20,141 bases of DNA from Fusobacterium sp. (GTDB taxonomy: Bacteria; Fusobacteriota; Fusobacteriia; Fusobacteriales; Fusobacteriaceae). Of this stretch, positions 1-6,862 are shown in pieces. The translations under genes and the position numbers were made by a program. The notes beneath the pieces were generated by a model. It searched no databases. It saw only the letters and a list, made by a program, of their open reading frames with translations, and was not told the DNA's origin. The number at the start of each line of letters is the position of its first letter. Positions within the stretch are counted from its first letter, which is position 1. Where the stretch lies: the NCBI GenBank assembly GCA_020024855.1, contig JAHHTB010000013.1, forward strand, positions 1-20,141, given 5' to 3'.

Positions 1-167
1 TCTACACTCACATCACATTTTATAGGAATAAAATTTCCCTCATACTTTTTTTCATCAAAGTTTTCCCAATTTCTACCTACACCAAAAACTTTATTCCCTC
101 TTTTTATAAATTCCAAAGCTATATTAAAGCCTATTCCTCTTGAAGCACCTGTTATTAAAACATTCAC
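1..167 (-). CDS. Short-chain dehydrogenase/reductase (SDR), N-terminal part only
   Basis: Only the first 55 codons are present; the gene continues beyond the left edge. Reading from a GTG at 165-167 gives a start of MNVLITGASRGIGF, the classical SDR Rossmann signature TGxxxGIG that binds the NAD(P) cofactor. After it come an alpha helix and a second beta strand (NKVFGVGRN) whose Gly-Arg end would contact the cofactor ribose or phosphate, then a CDVS segment matching the usual 'D(V/L)' adenine-contacting position. The start is fixed by a GGAGG at 173-177, five bases upstream. The substrate cannot be deduced because the catalytic Ser-Tyr-Lys part is missing. The ribosome binding site directly abuts the U-tract of the terminator of the preceding minus-strand operon, so no separate promoter fits between them except within or upstream of that hairpin. 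Confidence 0.88.
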   Translation of the reverse strand, partial: MNVLITGASRGIGFNIALEFIKRGNKVFGVGRNWENFDEKKYEGNFIPIKCDVSV

Positions 168-177
168 TTTTTCCTCC

Positions 178-219
178 AAAAAAAATCCCCACATTAATAA
201 GCTAATAATTAATGTGGGG
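178..219 (-). terminator. Rho-independent terminator of the selenium operon
   Basis: CCCCACATTAAT (187-198) and ATTAATGTGGGG (208-219) form a perfect 12-bp stem with a 9-base loop. On the minus strand the hairpin is followed by eight U (178-185). It sits 20 bases after the L,D-transpeptidase stop codon. The U-tract runs directly into the ribosome binding site of the SDR gene, so read-through or an attenuation-like arrangement would be needed if the SDR gene has no promoter of its own. Confidence 0.9.
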
Positions 220-238
220 AAATTTATTAAATAAATTT

Positions 239-1435
239 TTAAAATATTATAAACATTACATTTTCTTTTGGTAATTGGTCATTACTTGCAATATTTTTAT
301 TACTTTCATCTCCTAAAATCCACTCAAAAAGAAATCTAGCATGGCTAACTGTATTTCTTATACATTTTCTTGTCCCTTTAAATGTTCCAAGTCCTATCTC
401 TTTTTGAGCAAGGAAAAACTCTTTATTTGGTTCTTCTGGATAATCAACAGGTGTTCCATGTAGATATCCTCCACCACTAAATCTTATAGCATATCTTGCA
501 ACTCCTAAATCTTCACCAAAATTCCCCCTATATCCCATCTCATATTTTAGTGTTGGAACAATAAAAGAACCTCTTGGAGTTTCAAAACCAAGAACACTTT
601 CTATCCCTGTTTTTCCATATATATAAGAAACTAGAATCCATTCATCATTTACTTTTTCAAAGGCTGCAAGGTTTTGATTCTCTATATCTGCAACAATAGC
701 TTTTTTAAATCCCTGTGATATTTTAGGTCTTTCTGTTAAATATTTTTTCTCAATAACAAGAGGAAACTCTTTTATTCCCTCAACTCTTACTTCTGCCTCT
801 TTTTTCCCTTCACTTAAAACTGAAAGAACTGATCTATCTGGAATATATATTTTTTCTCCCTTATACTCTCCAATTATATTTTGATCAAGAGATGTTCCAT
901 ACTTATCTTTTGTTCTTAGCATATCTTTGTTATATGGATTAGGAATATACGAATTTGTAGAAGCTAGTTGTATTCCAGCCTCATTATTATCATTTATAAA
1001 TTTTTCTACATCATTTATTCTTTCTAACATTTTTTCAAATCTAAAACTTCTTTCCTCACAGTAAACTGATGAAATATATCCTACTCCATTTGGTGTCTGC
1101 ACCTTATACCAAAAAGATTCTGTAGAACCTTTTTGACTCCTTTTCTCAAGTACCTGAAGTTTTTCATTAAATCTTATTTGATAAATTACCTCTGAAGAGC
1201 CTGTTGGAAATTTTCTTACATTTCCATATTTTGTTTTTATAAAAATATAATCCAGTAATTCTGGAAGATCCTCTCCTTTATATCTTATATCTGTCTTTAT
1301 ATTGTCAGGTATTTTATTATCAAACAGTTTTACAACTTTTATTTCTGATTTCTTTTTAGAATCATCTCCATAAATATTTGTTGTAAAAATTGTTGTAATT
1401 AATATACCTAATAATATCTTACTCTGTAATTTCAA
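239..1435 (-). CDS. SH3b / L,D-transpeptidase (YkuD-like) exported protein
   Basis: Predicted exported cell-wall enzyme of 398 residues. The N-terminus KLQSKILLGILITTIFTTNIYG looks like a signal peptide. Residues about 63-127 (YIFIKTKYGNVRKFP to GVGYISSVYCEE) resemble a bacterial SH3b domain. The C-terminal half (about 245-375) looks like an L,D-transpeptidase: an ETPRGSF segment, a conserved YLHGTP with His326, and a GTRKCIRN motif with Cys358 as probable nucleophile. L,D-transpeptidases cross-link peptidoglycan stem peptides or attach proteins to them. Here the usual SHGC before the cysteine is TRKC, so activity is likely but not certain. Start choice: a TTG at 1433-1435 has an ideal AGGGGG five bases upstream and gives a clean signal peptide. 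An ATG at 1457-1459 would add 8 charged residues and has only a weak ribosome binding site. The TTG lies one base after the DUF3343 stop, so this gene looks translationally coupled to the selenium operon. Confidence 0.78.
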   Translation of the reverse strand: MKLQSKILLGILITTIFTTNIYGDDSKKKSEIKVVKLFDNKIPDNIKTDIRYKGEDLPELLDYIFIKTKYGNVRKFPTGSSEVIYQIRFNEKLQVLEKRSQKGSTESFWYKVQTPNGVGYISSVYCEERSFRFEKMLERINDVEKFINDNNEAGIQLASTNSYIPNPYNKDMLRTKDKYGTSLDQNIIGEYKGEKIYIPDRSVLSVLSEGKKEAEVRVEGIKEFPLVIEKKYLTERPKISQGFKKAIVADIENQNLAAFEKVNDEWILVSYIYGKTGIESVLGFETPRGSFIVPTLKYEMGYRGNFGEDLGVARYAIRFSGGGYLHGTPVDYPEEPNKEFFLAQKEIGLGTFKGTRKCIRNTVSHARFLFEWILGDESNKNIASNDQLPKENVMFIIF

Positions 1436-1436
1436 A

Positions 1437-1721
1437 TTATTCCCCCTGAATTTCCTCATATATTTTTTCTATCTTTTTTTTAAAACCATTTTTCTCTATA
1501 ATTGACATTGTAACCTTTATATTTTCATCTATAATTATCTTTTTTATCTCCTCTATATAATCTATTTCCACCCTTATTGCAAGTCCACAATTTGCAGAAA
1601 TTTCTGTTGGAAGAGGTATTACCCTACAAGGTATATTTTTTTCTAAAAGATTTTTCTCTAATTGAATTATAAAATGTGTTGATTCTGCTGAAAGTATTAA
1701 AAATTTTTCATTTCTTATCAT
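1437..1721 (-). CDS. DUF3343 putative Se/S carrier-like protein
   Basis: Small 94-residue cytosolic protein matching my recollection of the DUF3343 family, described as putative Se/S carrier-like. It opens with a beta strand (KFLILSAESTHFIIQLEKNL) and has the family's conserved central stretch IPCRVIPLPTEISANCGLAIR, with Cys32 and Cys45 as candidate thiol or selenol carriers. The C-terminus is a lysine/glutamate-rich helix. It overlaps yedF by four bases (ATGA, 1718-1721), so the two should be translated together, and it directly precedes the L,D-transpeptidase gene. Position in a selD-selA-selB-yedF operon supports a role in selenium handling, but no biochemical function can be read from the sequence alone. 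Confidence 0.82.
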   Translation of the reverse strand: MIRNEKFLILSAESTHFIIQLEKNLLEKNIPCRVIPLPTEISANCGLAIRVEIDYIEEIKKIIIDENIKVTMSIIEKNGFKKKIEKIYEEIQGE

Positions 1722-2293
1722 GGCTTAATTACCTTTTTAGCTTTCATCTGTCTTTCAAGAATAGTGTACATATTTGTAAGTGTTCCCACCTTTATCTTAT
1801 CTTGAACGTGGTAGAAATTTGCACAAGTACCACAAGATAAAATCTCAACACCTCTTTCTTCAAGAAGTTTTAAATCTTTTATTGTATCTTCAAAAGTTGA
1901 GACTAAAAGCACCCCTTTATTATATAGAAGAATTGTTTTTGGAAGAACTTCTGCCTCAGTAAGAGCATAGATAAATCCCTTTATTAAAATTTTTCCAAGT
2001 TCTTCATCTCCATCTCCCATGTTATCAGAGCCAATGGAAATAACTATATTTTCATCTTCCTCTACAAGAGTTTCTTTTTCTCCCTCTTTTGTTATTGTTA
2101 TTACAAAAATTTCTCCCTCTTTTTTAGTTTGAAATTTGTGTCCCATCTCTTTTGCCATTTTTTCAACATTTTCTTTTGAAGTTTCATTGTCAATACTTAC
2201 TTCAACAACTCCACTTTCTATCTCTTTCAATGCTTTTTTTGTCATTATAACAGGTTTTGGACAAACCTCACCAATTGCATTTACTTTAATCAT
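1718..2293 (-). CDS. yedF: Selenium metabolism protein YedF (TusA domain + DsrE-like domain)
   Basis: 191 residues in two domains. The N-terminal TusA/SirA-like domain (about 1-70) carries the CPKP motif, with Cys11 as the sulfur- or selenium-carrying residue of this family. The C-terminal DsrE-like domain (about 82-190) contains the conserved SIGSDNMGDGDEELG stretch and a CGTC pair (Cys154, Cys157). This domain order is the selenium-associated YedF type, found next to selD/selA/selB in many bacteria. It is thought to bind and pass on selenium or persulfide selenium, though the exact reaction is unproven. The start ATG at 2291-2293 is preceded by AAAGGAG just after the selB stop codon. The stop TGA overlaps the start of the DUF3343 gene. 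Confidence 0.92.
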   Translation of the reverse strand: MIKVNAIGEVCPKPVIMTKKALKEIESGVVEVSIDNETSKENVEKMAKEMGHKFQTKKEGEIFVITITKEGEKETLVEEDENIVISIGSDNMGDGDEELGKILIKGFIYALTEAEVLPKTILLYNKGVLLVSTFEDTIKDLKLLEERGVEILSCGTCANFYHVQDKIKVGTLTNMYTILERQMKAKKVIKP

Positions 2294-2312
2294 AATTAAT
2301 TATACTCCTTTA

Positions 2313-4073
2313 TTAGTATAAGACTCTATAATCTTCTTTTCTCTTTGTAATTTTTAATCTATCAAGTTTTTCTGAAATCATAATAGCAGAGTTTCTATCT
2401 ACCCCTAAAAGCTCTCTAATTTCATAAAGAGTTATCTTCTCATTTTTTGAAATATACTCACTTACTAATTTTTCTGCCTCTTTAAGAAAACCTTTCAATA
2501 TATAAAAATCATCTTCAAGAAAGACTATCATTCCCTCTACTGTAAGATATTCATGAATATCCCTAAAGTTTTTTATATTAGAAAAATCTTTCTCTATTAT
2601 ACTCTCTTTTCTAGGAATAAATCTACTTTCTTTATAAATTTTAAATATTTTTTCCTTTATCTCTTTTTCATCTTTAGTAAGTTTTATCTTGTATTCCTTA
2701 AGGGATACATACTCTTTTTCCAAAGCTACATCTATTTTTATCTCATTTTTTTCTAAATTGTCATTTAAAAATAATTTAAAATCTTTATTAGATAAGTCAC
2801 TAAAATATTTATTTTTTAACTCTGCTTTTAAAATTCCCTTTTTCAAATGATTTTTCTCATGAAAATCATTTAAAATATCTTTTAAATAAGGGGTAGTATA
2901 TTTAGTTTCTACTTTTTCATAACCATTATAAATATCCATAATCTTTTGAGCATACTCTAAATTATTCTTTTTAACCTTATCTAAAGAAAGATTTAAAATA
3001 GTTATCCCTCCAAGTGTTTCCATCTTAGAAATATCTCTTATTATTCCCATCTCTTTATATGATAAATACATATCTTCCTCAAGATAAATTTGAGCTGGAT
3101 ATTTTTTTATCTCATCTTCATCTTTTATAAAAATTAAATCATTCATAAAAATTCTTATCTTCCCATTTACTTCTTTTGTTCCAATATGAACTTTTATTTT
3201 TTGATTATTTTTTATTTGAATATTTTTTAAAGGCTCAAAAACTACATCTATAATATGTGAATGTTTAAGTTCAAAATTTGAAGATACTACATTTCCTCTT
3301 TTAACCTCATTCTTTTCTATTCCTGAAACATTTAAAGCACACCTTTGCCCCTCTTGAATGCAAGAAACTTTTACCCCATGATTTTCTATTCCCTTTACTC
3401 TCACTTTTTTATCTAAAGGGTATATATTTACAAAATCATCTACTTTTATCTCCCCTTGAACCACAGTTCCTGTTACAACAGTCCCAAATCCATTTACTGA
3501 AAAAACCCTATCAATATACATCTTAAATTCATCATCAACATTTTTTTCCGATTTCTCTTGTATATTTTCTACATCTTTTATAATAAAATTTTTCAGTTTT
3601 TCATAGGAAGTTTTATCCTTTTGAGAAGTTTCAAAAATTTTAGCATCTTCTAAGAAAGAATTTTTTACTAAATTTTTTATTTCTTCTCTCACTTTTTTAT
3701 TTTGTTCTTCATCTACCAAATCTTTTTTTGTTAAAACAATAACTCCATGTTTTATTCCTAAAAGTTTTCCTATATTAAAATGCTCCTTAGTCTGTAACAT
3801 CACACCATCATCTAAGGCAACAACAAGAATAATATAATTTATCCCCGATATTCCAGCAACCATATTTTTTATAAATTTTTCATGTCCCGGAACATCTATA
3901 ATACCAACTTTTTTATTTTCTGAAATATTAAGAAATGAAAAACCTAAATCAATAGTTATCCCTCTTTTTTTCTCCTCTGGAAGTGTGTCTGTATCCTTTC
4001 CAGTAAGATGTTTTATAAGGGTTGTTTTTCCATGGTCTATATGTCCAGCTGTTCCAATTATAATATTTTTCAT
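2313..4073 (-). CDS. selB: Selenocysteine-specific translation elongation factor SelB
   Basis: 586-residue GTPase that carries Sec-tRNA(Sec) to the ribosome at UGA codons marked by a SECIS hairpin. G motifs are complete: G1 GHIDHGKT (10-17), switch-I RGIT (37-40), G3 DVPGH (60-64) and G4 TKKD (115-118). After the GTPase come EF-Tu-like beta-barrel domains (VFSVNGFGTVVTGTV begins domain 2 near residue 190). The C-terminal part consists of lysine-rich winged helices ending in LLGVDRNSAIMISEKLDRLKI, the part that contacts the SECIS RNA in known SelB proteins. Length is slightly under that of E. coli SelB. The start overlaps the selA stop by four bases (ATGA, 4070-4073), so translation is coupled. 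The Sec codon in selD of the same operon is an obvious in-cis client. Confidence 0.97.
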   Translation of the reverse strand: MKNIIIGTAGHIDHGKTTLIKHLTGKDTDTLPEEKKRGITIDLGFSFLNISENKKVGIIDVPGHEKFIKNMVAGISGINYIILVVALDDGVMLQTKEHFNIGKLLGIKHGVIVLTKKDLVDEEQNKKVREEIKNLVKNSFLEDAKIFETSQKDKTSYEKLKNFIIKDVENIQEKSEKNVDDEFKMYIDRVFSVNGFGTVVTGTVVQGEIKVDDFVNIYPLDKKVRVKGIENHGVKVSCIQEGQRCALNVSGIEKNEVKRGNVVSSNFELKHSHIIDVVFEPLKNIQIKNNQKIKVHIGTKEVNGKIRIFMNDLIFIKDEDEIKKYPAQIYLEEDMYLSYKEMGIIRDISKMETLGGITILNLSLDKVKKNNLEYAQKIMDIYNGYEKVETKYTTPYLKDILNDFHEKNHLKKGILKAELKNKYFSDLSNKDFKLFLNDNLEKNEIKIDVALEKEYVSLKEYKIKLTKDEKEIKEKIFKIYKESRFIPRKESIIEKDFSNIKNFRDIHEYLTVEGMIVFLEDDFYILKGFLKEAEKLVSEYISKNEKITLYEIRELLGVDRNSAIMISEKLDRLKITKRKEDYRVLY

Positions 4074-5455
4074 AAATTTTCCCCAAATTCAGATATTATA
4101 ATCTGTGCTACAAATTCTATATCCTCATCTTCTATTGTTTTCATATCAATTATAAATTTATTTTTTTCAATTCTTCCTATTATAGGTACATCTAAATTTC
4201 TCAGTCTTTTTTCTATCTCATTTGGAGATAAGTTTATTAAAAATTCTACACCAAAACTTTCAAGTTTTTCTTCAGGTAAAGATCCACCACCTACATCTAC
4301 CTTTGTTTTTATAACTCTATTTAATATTTTATTTTCATTTAATAGTAAAGAGATTTTTTCTGCTCTATTTTTAACAAGGCTAGTCTCCTCTGTTATATAT
4401 TTTAAGGTAGGTATATTTTTTACAGCCTCCCTTTCATCAAGATACATTCTAAATATAACTTCTAAAATAGATATTGTTATCTTATCAACTCTCACTGTTC
4501 TTAGATATTGATTTTTCTTTAATCTTTCTATTAAATCTTTCTTTCCTACAATTATTCCAGCTTGACAACCACCTAAAAGTTTATCTCCACTAAAAGTAAC
4601 CAAATCTATTCCTGATTTTAAAACCTCTTGCACAGTTGTTTCTTTTCTTATTCCATATTTTGATAAATCAACAAGAATTCCGCTTCCAAGGTCTTCTATT
4701 GAAATTAAATTTTTTCTTTTAGCAAGTTCTTTTATCTCATCTCTTTTAGCCTCATGAGTAAATCCCTGTATCCTATAATTTGAAGTATGAACTTTCATAA
4801 GAATAGCTGTATTTTCAGTTATACCCTTTTCATAATCCTCAATATATGTTTTATTAGTTGTTCCCACTTCCACAAGATTTACTCCAGCAAATTTCATAAT
4901 TTCAGGAATTCTAAAAGAACCACCTATTTCAACTAATTCTCCTCTTGATATAATAACTTCTCTTTCTTTAGCAAATTCATTTAAACATAAAACAACAGCA
5001 GCAGCATTATTATTTACAATGATTGCTCCCTCTGCCCCTGTTATTTCACATATAAGCTTTTCCAAATGAGAATTTCTTGAGCCTCTTTTACCACTTTCAA
5101 TATCATATTCTAAATTATTATACGAAGTAGTTATGTCAAGAAAGTGTCTTTCTATATTTTTTGGAAGAAGACTTCTCCCCAAATTTGTATGAATAATTGT
5201 TCCTGTTCCATTTATCACTTTTCTTAAGTTATAAATGGAGTTTTTTTTCAAAATCTCTTTTATTTTTAAAATAACATCATTTTCTTCAAAAGATGTGATA
5301 CTATCATTTAAAATACTTTCTCTAAAAAATGAAATCCCTTTTTGAATAGATTTTGAAAATGTGTAGTAATCTATCTCTTTTCCGTATTCTTCTAATTCTT
5401 TATGCTTTAAAAGGTAATCTACCCTTGGCAGTTTTCTTAATAACTCCCTTTTCAT
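4070..5455 (-). CDS. selA: L-seryl-tRNA(Sec) selenium transferase SelA
   Basis: 461-residue PLP enzyme of the fold type I class. It converts Ser-tRNA(Sec) into Sec-tRNA(Sec) using selenophosphate, in the cytosol. Visible landmarks are INGTGTIIHTNLGRSLLP (81-98), typical of bacterial SelA, the glycine-rich GKRGSRNSHLE region (122-132), AEGAIIVNNNAAAV (141-154), IEDLGSGILVDL (253-264) and the PLP lysine in FSGDKLLGGCQAG (Lys292). Full length compared with E. coli SelA. It starts six bases after the selD stop with a GAGG overlapping the selD 3' end, and it overlaps selB by four bases. The enzyme uses the product of SelD directly, so the gene order selD-selA-selB follows the pathway. Confidence 0.97.
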   Translation of the reverse strand: MKRELLRKLPRVDYLLKHKELEEYGKEIDYYTFSKSIQKGISFFRESILNDSITSFEENDVILKIKEILKKNSIYNLRKVINGTGTIIHTNLGRSLLPKNIERHFLDITTSYNNLEYDIESGKRGSRNSHLEKLICEITGAEGAIIVNNNAAAVVLCLNEFAKEREVIISRGELVEIGGSFRIPEIMKFAGVNLVEVGTTNKTYIEDYEKGITENTAILMKVHTSNYRIQGFTHEAKRDEIKELAKRKNLISIEDLGSGILVDLSKYGIRKETTVQEVLKSGIDLVTFSGDKLLGGCQAGIIVGKKDLIERLKKNQYLRTVRVDKITISILEVIFRMYLDEREAVKNIPTLKYITEETSLVKNRAEKISLLLNENKILNRVIKTKVDVGGGSLPEEKLESFGVEFLINLSPNEIEKRLRNLDVPIIGRIEKNKFIIDMKTIEDEDIEFVAQIIISEFGENL

Positions 5456-5461
5456 TATTAA

Positions 5462-6487
5462 TTACCTCACTATAATATTTTTATCTTTTAACTCCTCCAC
5501 TGTACCAACTATAGCAGATTTTATTTCAAGTTCTGAAAGTTCTTTCATAATGTCGTTTACATATTCTGATGGGATTGAGAAAAGAAGTCCCCCTGATGTT
5601 TGAGGATCAAATAAAATTTCCTCAAGCCAAAATGGAATATCTTCAAAAGTAATTTTCCCCTCAAGATACTTTCTATTTTTTTGTCCTCCACCTGTTATGA
5701 AAAATTCTTTTGCATACTCTTTTGCCCCATCTATATATGGTACAAGTTCACTTTCTATTATAAAAGTTTTTTCTGAGGCAGATGCCATTTCATAAAGATG
5801 TCCTAAAAAACCAAAACCTGTAATATCTGTACAAGCTGTTACAGGGTATTTTATCATAATTTCACCAGCATATTTATTAAGGGTAACCATATTTTTAATA
5901 GCTGCTTCTATATGCTTTTCACTAGCTTCCCCAACTTTTCCTGCTGTTGTTATAATTCCTGTTCCAAGAGGTTTTGTAAGCACTAATACATCTCCCTCTT
6001 TAGAGCCATAATTTTTTAATATTTTATCTGGGTGAGCAATTCCTGTTACAGAAAGTCCATATTTTGTTTCTGGGTCATGAATTGAGTGTCCACCACTTAG
6101 AACAGCCCCAGCTTCTAAAACTTTTTCTGCTCCCCCTCTAAGAATTTCTCCCAAACCAACAATATCTTCTCTTTCTGGATAACAAACTATATTCATAGCA
6201 GTTTTAGGAATTCCTCCCATTGCATACACATCACTTAGTGAATTTGCTGCTGCTATCTGTCCAAAAAGATAAGGGTCTTCTACCATTGGTGTGAAGAAAT
6301 CCAAAGTTTGAATCATTGCTATATCATCAGTTAATTTATATACTGCTGCATCATCTGATTTCTCGTATCCCACAATAAGATTATCGTCTTTTACAGTAGG
6401 GATATCATTTAATATTTTAGAAAGAACCTCTGGTCCTATCTTCCCTGCTCAGCCACCAACCGAACATCTATCTAATTTAAATTTCAT
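5462..6487 (-). CDS. selD: Selenide, water dikinase SelD, itself a selenoprotein (Sec13 encoded by TGA)
   Basis: Makes selenophosphate from selenide and ATP, the selenium donor for Sec-tRNA and selenouridine synthesis. The true start is ATG 6485-6487, six to ten bases after GGAGGG. The frame then reads MKFKLDRCSVGG, an in-frame TGA at 6449-6451, and AGKIGPEVL before joining the long open frame. The TGA falls where SelD proteins have the catalytic Cys/Sec, with Lys16 three residues later as in the family's (C/U)xxK motif. A SECIS-like hairpin follows (6419-6441). Full length is 341 residues including Sec. Other features: DFFTPMVEDPYLFGQIAAANSLSDVYAMGG, the metal- and nucleotide-binding segment, and FDPQTSGGLL near the C-terminus. 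Conventional callers would start at GTG 6371-6373 and lose 38 residues. The first gene of the operon, with its own likely promoter. Confidence 0.97.
6419..6441 (-). promoter_or_regulatory. Bacterial SECIS-like hairpin in selD mRNA
   Basis: Starting eight bases after the UGA, the arms AGATAGGACC and GGTTCTTTCT pair over 10 positions with one U-U mismatch and one G-U pair, closing a 3-base loop AGA at nucleotides 18-20 after UGA. The loop position and a G among its first two bases fit the consensus known for bacterial SECIS elements, which SelB reads through its C-terminal winged helices. The pairing is visible in the sequence; its function is inferred from position. Confidence 0.8.
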
Positions 6488-6518
6488 GTACTATCCCTCC
6501 TTAAATAAAAAATTTTTA

Positions 6519-6548
6519 CTTATATATAGTATCATTTTTATCAGTAAA
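6519..6548 (-). promoter_or_regulatory. Probable promoter of the selD operon
   Basis: On the minus strand, TTTACT (6543-6548) as -35 and TATAAG (6519-6524) as -10 are separated by 18 bases, about 32 bases upstream of the selD start codon. The -10 matches five of six consensus positions, the -35 three to four. A 20-bp AT-only palindrome (6547-6566) overlaps the upstream edge of the -35. Confidence 0.5.
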
Positions 6549-6575
6549 TTAAAAATATTTTTAATTACATAAATA

Positions 6576-6848
6576 TTAATATATCATATTAAAATCTTCT
6601 ATCTCTTCTATATCAATAATATCTTTTACTATCTCTTCCACCCTACTAAAAGGAGAGCCTTTAGAAATTATAGCTTCCATCTTTTTTATTTTTTCCATAT
6701 CATCACTTTGGACTAAAACTTCTACATCTCCATTATCTAAATTTCTAACCTCTCCATTTACTTCAATACTCTTTGCTTCCATTCCCACATAAAATCTATA
6801 TCCCACATGTTGAACTAATCCCTTTACTATATAATGAAAAGTTTTCAT
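6576..6848 (-). CDS. acyP: Acylphosphatase
   Basis: 90-residue acylphosphatase, a small enzyme that hydrolyses carboxyl-phosphate bonds such as acetyl phosphate or carbamoyl phosphate. The phosphate-binding loop VQHVGYR carries the catalytic Arg18, and GEVRNLDNGDVEV supplies the conserved Asn37. The length is that of the family. The start is ATG 6846-6848, with AAAGGAG close upstream (6853-6858); an upstream TTG would add seven residues that overlap the end of the phosphatase gene and its own ribosome binding site, so it is unlikely. It follows the Ppx/GppA gene after 14 bases and shares its transcript. The His in VQHVG replaces the more usual Gly, a mild variant. Downstream there is only an AT-rich palindrome without a U-tract, so some read-through into selD is possible. 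Confidence 0.9.
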   Translation of the reverse strand: MKTFHYIVKGLVQHVGYRFYVGMEAKSIEVNGEVRNLDNGDVEVLVQSDDMEKIKKMEAIISKGSPFSRVEEIVKDIIDIEEIEDFNMIY

Positions 6849-6862
6849 ATTTCTCCTTTCTT

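Noticed and set aside
4008..4511. 167-codon plus-strand open frame over selA/selB
   Set aside because: Low-complexity Ser/Phe/Ile-rich shadow of the strongly supported selA and selB genes, without a ribosome binding site.
6371..6373. GTG start for selD
   Set aside because: It would remove the catalytic loop and glycine-rich N-terminus; the ATG at 6485-6487 with Sec-TGA explains the whole family N-terminus.
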